A stretch of DNA of 64,000 nucleotides, taken from positions 1-64,000 of the forward strand of contig NZ_SLWN01000024.1 in the NCBI RefSeq assembly GCF_004342025.1, read 5' to 3'. The first letter of the stretch is position 1. Each line of letters begins with the position of its first letter. The stretch is from Kribbella steppae (GTDB taxonomy: Bacteria > Actinomycetota > Actinomycetes > Propionibacteriales > Kribbellaceae). Below, one piece after another: positions 1 through 8,514 of the stretch. The position numbers and the translations under genes were made by a program. The notes under the pieces are model-generated. The model saw only the letters and a list, made by a program, of their open reading frames with translations. It did not search any database and was not told the origin of the DNA.

Positions 1-86
1 TCGCCCGAACCACAGAGAGACGGCGTCAGCGGGCAACCACCCCCATTTTCAGCCCGGAACGGGCCGCCCCGACAGGGAGGATCGGA

Positions 87-1256
87 GACTACTGCGGGAC
101 CATCGGCCGGCAGTTCGCCGAAGGCTTCATCACCGGTGACGCGATCACGGCGGCGAGTATCTACCTCACCATCGTGGCCGAGACAGCCTTCACCAACACG
201 CTGTTCGTCGCGATGCCCGCCGAGGCGGCTGCGAACGGCGACTACCTGCTACCGACCGTGTTCCACTCGGTGCAGTCCGACGAGTCGCGGCACATCAGCA
301 ACGGGTACGCCACCCTCCTGATGGCTCTGTCCGACGAGGGAAACCACCAGCTGCTCGCCCGCGATCTGCGGTACGCCTGGTGGAACAACCACAGGGTCGT
401 GGATGCGGCCATCGGCACCTTCATCGAGTACGGCACGAAGGACCGCCGCAAGGACCGGGAGAGCTACGCCGAGATGTGGCGCCGGTGGATCTACGACGAC
501 TACTACCGCAGTTATCTGGTGCCGCTGGAGAAGTACGGCCTGGAGATCCCGCACGACCTGATCGAGGAGGCCTGGAACCAGATCTGGAACAAGGGGTACG
601 TGCACGAGGTGGCGCAGTTCTTCGCCACCGGCTGGCTGGCGAACTACTGGCGGATCGACCCGATGACCGACAAGGACTTCGAGTGGTTCGAGTTCAAGTA
701 CCCCGGCTGGTACGACAAGTACGGCAAGTGGTGGGAGAACTACAACCGGCTGTCGAGGCCGAACGGCCACAACCCGATCGTGTTCGAGGACGTGGACTAC
801 GAGTACCCGCACCGCTGCTGGACCTGCATGGTGCCGTGCCTGGTTCGCGAGGACATGGTGATGGCGAAGGTCGACGGTCAGTGGCGTACGTACTGCCATG
901 AGATGTGCAAGTGGACCGACGAGACGGCGTTCCGCCCGACGTACCAGGGCCGGCAGACCCCGAACATGGGCCAGCTGATCGGCCACCGCGAGTGGGAGAC
1001 GCTGTACCACGGCTGGAACTGGGCCGACGTGGTGTCCGACATGGGATTCGTTCGCGACGACGGCAAGACGATGGTCGCGCAGCCGCATCTCGATCTGAAC
1101 CCGGACAAGATGTGGACCCTGGACCACCTGCGGCGCTGCCCGCCTCTGCAGAGCCCGAACGTGCTGCTGAACGAGATGACCGACGACGAGCGGACGGCCT
1201 TCGCGGCCCGCTACGTCCGCGGCGGACCTGCCGGTCGAGCTCCGGTCGACGCCTGA
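87..1256 (+). CDS. prmA: Propane monooxygenase hydroxylase large subunit, 5'-truncated (cluster 1)
   Basis: This is the C-terminal ~390 residues of a soluble diiron monooxygenase alpha subunit, closely matching the complete copy at 53321-54967. Homology starts at about base 87 (YCGTIGRQF, matching YAGTIGRQF at residues 162-170 of that copy). Bases 3-86 stay open in frame but do not resemble PrmA. The second half of the diiron site is present (AETAF Glu and the SDESRH ExxH motif), followed by a YHS-like cysteine region (CWTC ... YCHEMC). The first half (the Glu of PFPE and the Glu/His of DEVRH) is missing, so this product alone could not hold a diiron centre. A GTG at 174 is the first possible in-frame start, but lies inside conserved sequence and is probably not real. 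Either a contig-end artefact or a genuine 5' deletion would explain it. The prmB-C-D genes downstream are intact. Confidence 0.8.
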   Translation, partial: DYCGTIGRQFAEGFITGDAITAASIYLTIVAETAFTNTLFVAMPAEAAANGDYLLPTVFHSVQSDESRHISNGYATLLMALSDEGNHQLLARDLRYAWWNNHRVVDAAIGTFIEYGTKDRRKDRESYAEMWRRWIYDDYYRSYLVPLEKYGLEIPHDLIEEAWNQIWNKGYVHEVAQFFATGWLANYWRIDPMTDKDFEWFEFKYPGWYDKYGKWWENYNRLSRPNGHNPIVFEDVDYEYPHRCWTCMVPCLVREDMVMAKVDGQWRTYCHEMCKWTDETAFRPTYQGRQTPNMGQLIGHREWETLYHGWNWADVVSDMGFVRDDGKTMVAQPHLDLNPDKMWTLDHLRRCPPLQSPNVLLNEMTDDERTAFAARYVRGGPAGRAPVDA

Positions 1257-1272
1257 CCGGCGCAACGCCACG

Positions 1273-1301
1273 CGGGAGGGCGCACGCCCCTTGCCCTCCC
1301 G
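1273..1301 (+). promoter_or_regulatory. Intercistronic stem-loop between prmA and prmB (cluster 1)
   Basis: A perfect 9-bp inverted repeat (cgggagggc / gccctcccg) with an 11-nt loop lies in the 79-bp prmA-prmB gap. No T-tract follows. It could be an mRNA processing or stability hairpin, or a partial attenuator, that makes hydroxylase more abundant than reductase. Cluster 2 has an unrelated but equally strong hairpin at the same place. Confidence 0.45.
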
Positions 1302-1335
1302 CCTCCGTCTCCTGTCCGCGCAGCTGTGAGGAACC

Positions 1336-2409
1336 ATGGGCGACAAGCACGTCGTACGGTTCGAACCCGTCGGTATCGAGATCGAGGTCGACGAGGAGCA
1401 GACGATCCTGCGCGCCGCGGCCGAGCAGGGCGTCATGCTGATGCACGGCTGCAAGGAGGGCCAGTGCTCGTCCTGCAAGTCGTTCGTGCTCGACGGTGAC
1501 GACATCGAGCTCGATCGGTACTCGACGTTCGCGCTGCCGGACTACGAGCTGGACGAGGGCTACACCCTGCTCTGCCGGGCGCATCCGTACGAGGATCTGA
1601 CGATCGAGCTGCTCAACTACGACGAGGACATGATCCGTTCGGGGCTGCCGATCCAGGAGGCCGTCGCCGAGGTGGTCGCGAACGACGCGGTCACGCACGA
1701 TATGCGGCACCTGGTCCTGCGGCTGCTCGAGCCGGGCGAACTGAAGTACTTCCCGGGCCAGTACGTCGACATCGCCGTACCGGGGTCCGAGGCCACTCGG
1801 TCGTTCTCGATGGCGAACACGTCCAGCCGCGACGGCGGGCTGCTCGAGTTCGTGATCAAGATCTACCCGGGCGGGTTGTTCTCGTCGTACCTGGACGAGC
1901 GACTGTCGGCCGGTGACCGGCTCAACCTGACCGGCCCGTTCGGTGTCTTCACGTTGCGGGACAACCCCGACGCGCGGCTGGTCTTCCTCGGCGGCGGGGC
2001 CGGGATGGCGCCGATCCTGGCCCTGCTCCGGTCGATGGCCGAGCGCGCCATCGACCGGCCGACGACGTACTACTACGGGGCTCGGGCCAAGCGGGACCTG
2101 TGCTTCGACGAGGAACTCCGGGCGCTGGCCGCCACCTTGCCGAACTTCCGCTACGTGCCGGCCCTGTCCGAGCCGGCCGACGATGACGAGTGGGACGGCG
2201 AGGTCGGTCTGATCACCGACGTCGTCGGCCGGTACGAAGACGACCTCGCCGGTGCCGACGCGTACGTGTGCGGCCCGCCGCCGATGGTCGAGGCCGCGCT
2301 ACCCCTGCTGGAACGGCTGGGAGTCGCGCAGAAGCGAATCTTCTACGACAAGTTCACCACCACCGGTGACGCCGGTGACCCGAAGGTGCTGGAGGCAGAG
2401 ATCAGATGA
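1336..2409 (+). CDS. prmB: Propane monooxygenase reductase component (cluster 1)
   Basis: A 357-residue NADH-dependent electron-transfer subunit that passes electrons from NADH through FAD and a 2Fe-2S cluster to the diiron hydroxylase. The N-terminal plant-type ferredoxin domain carries the cluster ligands Cys39, Cys44, Cys47 (HGCKEGQCSSCKS) and Cys80. An FAD-binding domain follows with RSFSMANT, then an NAD-binding domain with GGGAGMAPI and a terminal CGPPPMV motif. Length and domain order are typical of MmoC/PrmB/MimB reductases. ATG at 1336 follows a gagga ribosome-binding site. The stop overlaps the prmC start by 4 bp (ATGA), implying coupled translation. It is clearly homologous to, but diverged from, the cluster 2 reductase, so the two are not a recent duplication. 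Confidence 0.93.
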   Translation: MGDKHVVRFEPVGIEIEVDEEQTILRAAAEQGVMLMHGCKEGQCSSCKSFVLDGDDIELDRYSTFALPDYELDEGYTLLCRAHPYEDLTIELLNYDEDMIRSGLPIQEAVAEVVANDAVTHDMRHLVLRLLEPGELKYFPGQYVDIAVPGSEATRSFSMANTSSRDGGLLEFVIKIYPGGLFSSYLDERLSAGDRLNLTGPFGVFTLRDNPDARLVFLGGGAGMAPILALLRSMAERAIDRPTTYYYGARAKRDLCFDEELRALAATLPNFRYVPALSEPADDDEWDGEVGLITDVVGRYEDDLAGADAYVCGPPPMVEAALPLLERLGVAQKRIFYDKFTTTGDAGDPKVLEAEIR

Positions 2410-3587
2410 CGACCACACAGGACTCCACCCAGGAACGGAGCGTGCCGAAGCCGGTCTTCACCGATGCCGAGGCCGGTGCCAAGGTGTTCCCGGACTCGAC
2501 GGCTCGCCGGTACAACTACTACACGCCACAGAAGCGCAAGCAGAGCCACTACGAGGACGTCACCGTCGAGGTGCAGCCGGATCCACGGCACTACCTCAGC
2601 CAGGGCTGGCTGTACGGGTTCTCCGACGGCCGCGGCGGCTACCCACTGGACTGGACGGCGCTGAAGGCCTGGGGCTCGGACCGGCCGGAGCCGGAGCGCG
2701 GTCCCGGTACGGGCGGCAAGGGCTATGACTGGCCGGCGACCGGATGGCACGAGTTCCGGGATCCGAACGAGGAATGGGAGCTGACGCTCTACCGGTACAA
2801 CTCCAACGTCGTCCGGCAGGTCACCCAGAACATCGAGGCGGCCAAGCAGTCGAAGGCCTTCGAGCAGTGGAACCGCAACTGGATCCGGTTCATCGAGCAA
2901 CATGTCGGTGCCTGGATGCATGTCGACCACGGCCTGGGTCTCTACCTGTTCGCGAACGCGAACCGGCGGGCTCCGACCAACATGCACAACAACGCGATCT
3001 CGGTGAACAGCATGCACCGGATCCGCGCGGCGCAGGACCTCGCGCTGTACAACCTGACCCTGAGCGAGGAGCTCGACGGGTTCGACGGCAGTGCGCACCT
3101 GGAGACGTGGAACTCCGACCCGGCCTGGCAGGGCGTGCGTAACGTAGCCGAGCAGCTGACCGCGATCGACGACTGGTGCGAGGCGATCTTCGCCGCCAAC
3201 GTCGTGTTCGAGCCGCTCGTCGGCGAGCTGTTCCGCAGCCACCTGGTCCAGCAGGCCTCCCCCGGCAACGGCGACTTCGTGACGCCGACCGTGATCGGCG
3301 CCGCCGAGTACGACTTCGCCGAGCGCGACCTGCGCTACACCAAGGCGATGTTCGAGCTGCTCACCGCCGACAAGGAGTTCGCCGACCACAACAAGGCGAT
3401 CCTGCAGGACTGGCTGTCCGACTGGACGACGCGCTCGATCGAGGCGGCCCGGACGATGCAGCCGCTCTGGTCGCAGCCGGACAGCAAGCCGCCCCGATTC
3501 GAAGACGGCCTGGACCGGGCGAAGAGCCGTTTCAGCGGCATCGTCACCGGACTCGGCCTCGAGGAGCCCAAGGAGCTGGGACTGTGA
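2406..3587 (+). CDS. prmC: Propane monooxygenase hydroxylase small subunit (cluster 1)
   Basis: The 393-residue beta subunit of the soluble diiron monooxygenase hydroxylase. It pairs with PrmA and has the same helical fold but does not bind iron. Recognisable family segments include YNYYTPQKRKQSHYEDVTV near the N-terminus, DPNEEWELTLYRYNS and the mid-protein AAQDLALYNLTLSEE. Relative to the cluster 2 protein it carries about 23 extra residues between WTALK and WHEFRDPNEEW, rich in Gly, Pro and charged residues and probably a surface loop. It begins inside prmB (ATGA) and ends inside prmD (GTGA), so B, C and D are translationally coupled. Confidence 0.92.
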   Translation: MTTTQDSTQERSVPKPVFTDAEAGAKVFPDSTARRYNYYTPQKRKQSHYEDVTVEVQPDPRHYLSQGWLYGFSDGRGGYPLDWTALKAWGSDRPEPERGPGTGGKGYDWPATGWHEFRDPNEEWELTLYRYNSNVVRQVTQNIEAAKQSKAFEQWNRNWIRFIEQHVGAWMHVDHGLGLYLFANANRRAPTNMHNNAISVNSMHRIRAAQDLALYNLTLSEELDGFDGSAHLETWNSDPAWQGVRNVAEQLTAIDDWCEAIFAANVVFEPLVGELFRSHLVQQASPGNGDFVTPTVIGAAEYDFAERDLRYTKAMFELLTADKEFADHNKAILQDWLSDWTTRSIEAARTMQPLWSQPDSKPPRFEDGLDRAKSRFSGIVTGLGLEEPKELGL

Positions 3588-3955
3588 CCACCACGTTCAC
3601 GACCGCAGAGAGTCCGTTCAAGTCCGACAACACCGCGTCCAACCGGTGCGGCTTCACCCTGATGAACAACCAGGTCGGCGAGGTCGTCGCCGAGGTGATG
3701 GGTCAGAAGGACAACGTCACCCTGACGCCGCTGCCGTCGATGATCAGGGTCGACGCGGTCGGCAAGATGGAGGTCGTCTACGACGAGATCTCCGAAGCAC
3801 TGGGCGAGGAGCCCGGGTACTTCGACCAGGCCGAGTTCGAGGAGAACATGTCGACGCACTACGGCCGGATGATCCACACCGACGACCGGACGATCCTGGT
3901 CGCCAATCCCGAGGACGCCGCCGAATACCTCGGCTTCGACCTCACTGCGGTCTGA
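3584..3955 (+). CDS. prmD: Propane monooxygenase coupling/effector protein (cluster 1)
   Basis: A 123-residue MmoB/DmpM-family effector that binds the hydroxylase and controls substrate access and electron coupling. It carries no cofactor. Family features are CGFTLMNNQVGEVVAEVM near the N-terminus, PSMIRVDAVGKM in the middle and STHYGRMIHTDDRTI near the end. The GTG start at 3584 overlaps the prmC stop (GTGA). A longer open frame upstream in the same frame is only a shadow of prmC. The N-terminal tail, about 25 residues of Thr/Ser-rich sequence, is longer than in the cluster 2 protein. Confidence 0.9.
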   Translation: MTTTFTTAESPFKSDNTASNRCGFTLMNNQVGEVVAEVMGQKDNVTLTPLPSMIRVDAVGKMEVVYDEISEALGEEPGYFDQAEFEENMSTHYGRMIHTDDRTILVANPEDAAEYLGFDLTAV

Positions 3956-3970
3956 CACCAGGAGGCGACC

Positions 3971-5014
3971 GTGTACGAGAATGATGGCGAGAAGTACTTC
4001 GTGGTCGACACGCACATGCACTACTGGAACGCTGCGCCGGACAACTGGGTCGAAGGAGCCGAGCAGTACGCCAAGGGCTGGATCGAGTGCTTCTACGGCT
4101 ACCACGGCCTGGGACCGGAGGACACCCGGTGGCCGCTGGAGAAGTACCAGAAGTACACCGAGGAAGACCTCATGAAGGACGTCTTCGACGAGGGCCACGT
4201 GGACGTGGCGATCTTCCAGCCGACGGATCTGGCCGAGTGGTACAAGGAGGGCTTCAACACCACCGAGCGCGACTCGATCCTGCACGAGAAGCACCCGGGC
4301 AAGTTCGTCCTCAACACCCGGTGGGATCCCCGCGAGGGTGAGGACGGCCTCAAGACCCTGCGCCACAACGTCGAACGCTGGGGTTGCAAGGGTGTCAAGC
4401 TCTACACCGCGGAGTGGCGGCAGGGCTCGCGGGGCTGGAAGCTCACCGACCCGGAGGCGTACAAGTACCTGGAGGCCTGCCAGGAGCTCGGCATCACGAA
4501 CATCCACGCGCACAAGGGACCGACGATCTGGCCGCTGGACAAGGACGCGTTCGACATGAGTGACGTCGACCACGCGGCGACCGACTTCCCGGCTCTGAAC
4601 TTCATCGTCGAGCACTCCGGGATCCCGCGCATCGACGACTTCTGCTACATGGCGACGCAGGAGCCGAACGTGTACGCCGGCCTGTCCGTGGTCGTCGGCG
4701 CACTGATGCACGCCCGGCCGCGGTTCTTCGCCCGCTGCATGGGCGAGCTGTTGTTCTGGGTCGGCGAGGACAAGATGACGTTCGGCAGCGACTACGCCAT
4801 CTGGGAACCCAAGTGGCAGGTCGAGGGCTTCGTGGACTGGGACTTCCCGGACGACGAGGCGTACTCGGACTACCCGCGGCTCGGCGTCGCGGGCAAGAAG
4901 AAGATCCTCGGGCTGAACGCGGCGAAGCTCTACGACATCGAGGTACCGGAGGAACTGCGACTGGACTACGGCAAGCCGGCTGCGCAGGACGACGCGAAGC
5001 TGGTCACGCAGTAA
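3971..5014 (+). CDS. Amidohydrolase-family metal-dependent hydrolase of the prm operon (cluster 1)
   Basis: A 347-residue TIM-barrel protein of the amidohydrolase_2 family. Metal-site candidates are H15-x-H17 (DTHMHYWN), H179/H181 (NIHAHKG), H215 (EHSG) and D274 (GSDY). The GTG start at 3971 follows a ggagg site at 3961-3965, 15 bp after prmD. An orthologue holds the same place in cluster 2. Such proteins recur in prm/mim operons of mycobacteria and relatives, where a role in processing an oxidation product or in enzyme maturation is suspected. The reaction cannot be deduced from sequence. The stop overlaps the next gene by one base. Confidence 0.85.
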   Translation: MYENDGEKYFVVDTHMHYWNAAPDNWVEGAEQYAKGWIECFYGYHGLGPEDTRWPLEKYQKYTEEDLMKDVFDEGHVDVAIFQPTDLAEWYKEGFNTTERDSILHEKHPGKFVLNTRWDPREGEDGLKTLRHNVERWGCKGVKLYTAEWRQGSRGWKLTDPEAYKYLEACQELGITNIHAHKGPTIWPLDKDAFDMSDVDHAATDFPALNFIVEHSGIPRIDDFCYMATQEPNVYAGLSVVVGALMHARPRFFARCMGELLFWVGEDKMTFGSDYAIWEPKWQVEGFVDWDFPDDEAYSDYPRLGVAGKKKILGLNAAKLYDIEVPEELRLDYGKPAAQDDAKLVTQ

Positions 5015-5730
5015 TGACGACGGCGGTCGCGGAACGGTCCCGGGTTCTGGCCGCGCTCGACGCGGTGCGCGACCCGGAACTCGACGAGCCGATCACCAAG
5101 CTCGGCTTCGTGTCGGAGTGCATCGTGTCGGCGGCCAGTGACGTTCGGGTCCGGCTCCGGCTGCCGACGTACTTCTGCGCGCCCAACTTCGCCTTCCTGA
5201 TGGTCGCCGACGCGTACGACGCGGTCTCGGCGCTGCCGGAGGTGCGCAGCGCCGATGTCGCGCTGGAGGACCACTTCGCGTCGGCGGAGATCAACGCCGG
5301 CGTGGCGGCGCGGGCGGGTTTCGCCGTGTCGTTCGCCGGCGAGGCGATCGGCGAGTTGGACGAGCTTCGGCGGACGTTCCTGACCAAGGCGGTGTTGGCC
5401 GGCACCGACCAGGTCTGTCGCCCACTGATGGCTGCCGGGCTCGACCCGGCGACGCTGGCGACGATGACGCTCGGCGACATGCCACCGTCGGCACAGCTGG
5501 AGAGGCTGTGCCGACGGCGGGCTGAGCTCGGCCTGCGGACCGACCCGGCCGCTCCCCTGCTCGTCGACCCTGGCACCGGTGACCCGATCACCGGTGCCGC
5601 GGTGTCGCTGCACCTGGGCAGGGCGCGGCTCTCCAGGGTCGGTATCGAGGCCAACACGGGCATCTGCCGGGGCATGCTCCGCCACCGATACGGAACGACC
5701 GGTGCGGGTGAGGAGGAGGACGAGGGATGA
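5014..5730 (+). CDS. DUF59/MIP18-type protein, probable metal-centre assembly factor (cluster 1)
   Basis: A 238-residue protein whose N-terminal ~100 residues form a DUF59 (MIP18/SufT-like) domain, recognised by VRDPELDEPITKLGFV. Family members take part in Fe-S cluster maturation. The C-terminal ~130 residues are specific to these operons and contain LRLPTYFCAPNF and a charged tail. The ATG at 5014 overlaps the upstream TAA, and the end overlaps adh by 4 bp (ATGA). Conserved placement in both prm clusters suggests a role in loading the diiron or 2Fe-2S centres. That is inference from family and context. Confidence 0.8.
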   Translation: MTTAVAERSRVLAALDAVRDPELDEPITKLGFVSECIVSAASDVRVRLRLPTYFCAPNFAFLMVADAYDAVSALPEVRSADVALEDHFASAEINAGVAARAGFAVSFAGEAIGELDELRRTFLTKAVLAGTDQVCRPLMAAGLDPATLATMTLGDMPPSAQLERLCRRRAELGLRTDPAAPLLVDPGTGDPITGAAVSLHLGRARLSRVGIEANTGICRGMLRHRYGTTGAGEEEDEG

Positions 5731-6752
5731 AGGCCGTTCGACTGCACGGATACCACCAGCAACCAATGGTCGAGGAGGTCCCGGAGCCGAGCGTCAAGGG
5801 CCCGCTGGACGTCGTCGTCAAGATCGGCGGCGCCGGAGTGTGCCGCACCGACCTGCACATCATCGAGGGTCAGTGGGCAGAGGCGATGCACCCGACACTG
5901 CCCTACACGATCGGCCACGAGAACGCCGGCTGGGTGCACGAGGTCGGCTCTGCCGTCACCAACGTGCAGGTCGGCGACACGGTGATCCTGCACCCGACTC
6001 CCACCTGCGGGCTGTGCCACGCCTGCCGGGCCGGCGCCGACATGCACTGCGCGATCAGCACCTTCCCCGGCCTGGACAGCGACGGCGGGATGGCCGAGTA
6101 CCTGCTCACCTCCGCGCGGGCGTGCGTGAAGCTCGACCCGTCGACGCAGCCGAAGGACGTCGCGGCCCTGGCCGACGCCGGCATCACCGCCTACCACGCG
6201 GTCCGCAAGGCGATCCCCCTGCTGTACCCCGGCACGACCTGCGTGCTGATCGGCGCCGGCGGGCTCGGCCACATCGGCATCCAGTGCCTGGCCGCGCTGA
6301 CCGCCACCACGATCATCGTGGTCGATCGCAACCCGGACGCGCTGAAGCTCGCCGAGCAGCTCGGCGCCGACCACACGGTCGTTGCTGACGGCAACCAGGT
6401 GACGGCGGTCCAGGACCTGACCGGTGGCACGGGTGCGCACGTCGTACTCGACTTCGTCGCCGAGCAGGGCGCCGAAGCGGACGGCTTCGCGATGACCGCG
6501 CCGGCCGGTTCCTACTTCGTGATCGGGTACGGCGGCCAACTGCAGGTGCCGACCCTGGACATCATCTCCACCGAGCGCAACATCGTCGGCAACATCGTCG
6601 GCACGTACAACGAACTGGACGAGCTGATGGCGCTCGCGCAGGCCGGGAAGGTCACGTTGCACACCCGGACCTACCCGCTGGAGGCCGCCGCCGAGGCGGT
6701 CGCGGATCTCGACGCCGGCCGGGTGCGGGGCCGCGCGATCCTCGTTCCCTAG
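5727..6752 (+). CDS. Zinc-dependent alcohol dehydrogenase (cluster 1)
   Basis: A 341-residue medium-chain dehydrogenase/reductase that oxidises an alcohol to aldehyde or ketone with NAD(P), here most likely the alcohol made by the monooxygenase. The catalytic zinc ligands are Cys39 (GVCRTD) and His64/Glu65 (GHENAGWV). The structural zinc site is Cys94, Cys97, Cys100 and Cys108. The dinucleotide-binding loop is GAGGLGHIG, followed by VVDRNPD, whose acidic residue favours NAD over NADP. ATGA overlap with the DUF59 gene. The cluster 2 dehydrogenase has the same length and the same zinc ligands. Confidence 0.92.
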   Translation: MKAVRLHGYHQQPMVEEVPEPSVKGPLDVVVKIGGAGVCRTDLHIIEGQWAEAMHPTLPYTIGHENAGWVHEVGSAVTNVQVGDTVILHPTPTCGLCHACRAGADMHCAISTFPGLDSDGGMAEYLLTSARACVKLDPSTQPKDVAALADAGITAYHAVRKAIPLLYPGTTCVLIGAGGLGHIGIQCLAALTATTIIVVDRNPDALKLAEQLGADHTVVADGNQVTAVQDLTGGTGAHVVLDFVAEQGAEADGFAMTAPAGSYFVIGYGGQLQVPTLDIISTERNIVGNIVGTYNELDELMALAQAGKVTLHTRTYPLEAAAEAVADLDAGRVRGRAILVP

Positions 6753-6806
6753 CGCACCGTCCCATCACACCGTTCGCCCTGACCGGGCAGTCAAAGGAGG
6801 AGACCG

Positions 6807-8498
6807 ATGGCCAAGGAACTGCGATTCGGTGAGCAGGCGCGCGAGCTGATGCTGTCCGGAGTGGACCAACTGGCGGAAGCGGTGAAGTCGACGCTCGGGC
6901 CGAAGGGCCGCAACGTGATCCTGGAGAAGATCACCGGCTCACCGGTGGTCACCAACGACGGCGTCACCATCGCCCGGGAGATCCACCTGAAGAACCAGTT
7001 CGAGAACATGGGCGCTCAACTGGTCAAGGAAGCGGCGATCAAGACCAACGACATCGTCGGCGACGGCACCACCACCGCGACGGTGCTGGCGCACGCCATC
7101 GTCCGCGAGGGGATGCGGGCGATCGGCTCCGGCGGCAACCCGGTGCTGGTGAAGCGGGGTATCGACGTCGCCGTTGCGCGTCTTGTCGACCGGCTGCGCG
7201 AGGTCGCCCACCCCGTTGTCACCGAGCGCGACCTCGCCCGGGTGGCGGCGATCTCGGCCAACGACGACGACATGGTCGGCACGGTGATCGCCAAGGCCCT
7301 GCACTCGATCGGCGACGGCGGCATCGTCACCATCGAGGAGTCGACCGCACACGGGATGAGGGTGGACTTCGTCGAGGGTTTCGAGTTCGACAACGGCTAC
7401 CTGTCGCCGTACATGGTGACCGATCCAGGCAGTTTGCAGGCGGTGCTCGACAACCCCTACATCCTGCTGTGCAGCGAGAAGATCACCAAGGTGCAGGAAC
7501 TGATGCCGCTGCTGGACAAGATGATGCGGGATCCGAAGCCGCTGGTGATCATCGCCGAGAACCTTGAAGGCACCGCGCTCAGCATGCTGGTGCACAACCA
7601 CGTCAACGGCCACATCCAGTGCGTCGGCGTCAAGGCACCGGGGTTCGGCGACCGGCGGCTGCACAAGCTGGAGGACATCGCCGCGATCACCGGTGGCGCG
7701 GTGCTCAGCCGGCATTCGGGCTTCACGCTGGAGACGATGGAGCTCTCCCAGCTCGGCCGGGCCGACCAGGTCCGGGTCACTGCCGACCGCACCGCGATCA
7801 TCGCCTCCGCCGGCCACGAGCAGGATGTCGCCTTCCGGATCACCCAACTCCGCGCCGAGCTCGAGCGGGCCACGTTCGGGATCGACGAGGACGTGCTGAC
7901 CGAGCGGATCGGTGCGCTGTCCGGCCGGGTCGCGGTCATCCAGGTCGGAGCACCGACCCCCGCCGAGTTGAAGGAGCTCCAGCACCGCGTCGAGGACGCG
8001 CTGTCGGCCACCCGGGCGGCGATGGCCGAGGGCATCGTGGCCGGTGGCGGGGTGGCGATCCTGCACGCCGCGTCGGCACTCGACGATCTCGAGGTCAAGG
8101 ACGACTATGCGACCGGCGTGGACATCGTCCGGCGCGCCCTCCGCGAGCCGGCGTACCTGATCGCGACGAATGCGGGCTACTCCGGCGAGGAGGTGCTGGA
8201 GCGGATCGGACACCTCGGCCCGGACGACGGGTTCGACGCACTCGAAGGCCGCTACGGAAACATGCTCGAGATGGGCATCGTCGATCCCCTCAGGGTGGCC
8301 AGATCGGCCCTGCAGAACGGCGCGTCGGTGGCCGGCCTGCTGCTCACCACCAACACGCTGGTCGCCGAGGAGCAGACCCCGTGGGGCGGAAGCGCCGCGC
8401 TGATGACCGAGTTCGGCGCCCTCGACGAAGGCCTCCACCAGCCGTCGCCGGACTCCAGCACGCCGCAGTCCCTTGGCCTGGGCCCTTCGGTTGGCTGA
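6807..8498 (+). CDS. groEL: GroEL-type chaperonin of the prm operon (cluster 1)
   Basis: A 563-residue 60-kDa chaperonin. Family signatures are TLGPKGRNVILEK, TNDGVTIAREI, GDGTTTATVLAHAI and a GAPTPAELKE segment, with EGIVAGGGVAIL near the end of the second equatorial half. The C-terminus is Ser/Pro-rich and lacks the GGM repeats of housekeeping GroELs. No groES is adjacent. In mycobacterial mim operons the equivalent MimG is needed for folding the large hydroxylase subunit, so this is probably a dedicated PrmA chaperone. ATG follows a strong aaaggagg site (6793-6800), 54 bp after adh. It converges on the MFS gene with a 16-bp gap. Confidence 0.93.
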   Translation: MAKELRFGEQARELMLSGVDQLAEAVKSTLGPKGRNVILEKITGSPVVTNDGVTIAREIHLKNQFENMGAQLVKEAAIKTNDIVGDGTTTATVLAHAIVREGMRAIGSGGNPVLVKRGIDVAVARLVDRLREVAHPVVTERDLARVAAISANDDDMVGTVIAKALHSIGDGGIVTIEESTAHGMRVDFVEGFEFDNGYLSPYMVTDPGSLQAVLDNPYILLCSEKITKVQELMPLLDKMMRDPKPLVIIAENLEGTALSMLVHNHVNGHIQCVGVKAPGFGDRRLHKLEDIAAITGGAVLSRHSGFTLETMELSQLGRADQVRVTADRTAIIASAGHEQDVAFRITQLRAELERATFGIDEDVLTERIGALSGRVAVIQVGAPTPAELKELQHRVEDALSATRAAMAEGIVAGGGVAILHAASALDDLEVKDDYATGVDIVRRALREPAYLIATNAGYSGEEVLERIGHLGPDDGFDALEGRYGNMLEMGIVDPLRVARSALQNGASVAGLLLTTNTLVAEEQTPWGGSAALMTEFGALDEGLHQPSPDSSTPQSLGLGPSVG

Positions 8499-8514
8499 GA
8501 CAACGACCTGGTGA

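Noticed and set aside
174..176. GTG as a true start for a 360-residue cluster 1 PrmA
   Set aside because: It lies inside conserved sequence (LTIVAETAF), with clear PrmA homology for 29 codons before it.
249..1505. Long minus-strand open frame opposite prmA/prmB
   Set aside because: Antisense shadow caused by high GC; composition is Val/Arg/His-rich without motifs, and the plus strand encodes clear PrmA and PrmB.
8499..8514. Bidirectional terminator between groEL and MFS genes
   Set aside because: The 16-bp gap holds no inverted repeat.
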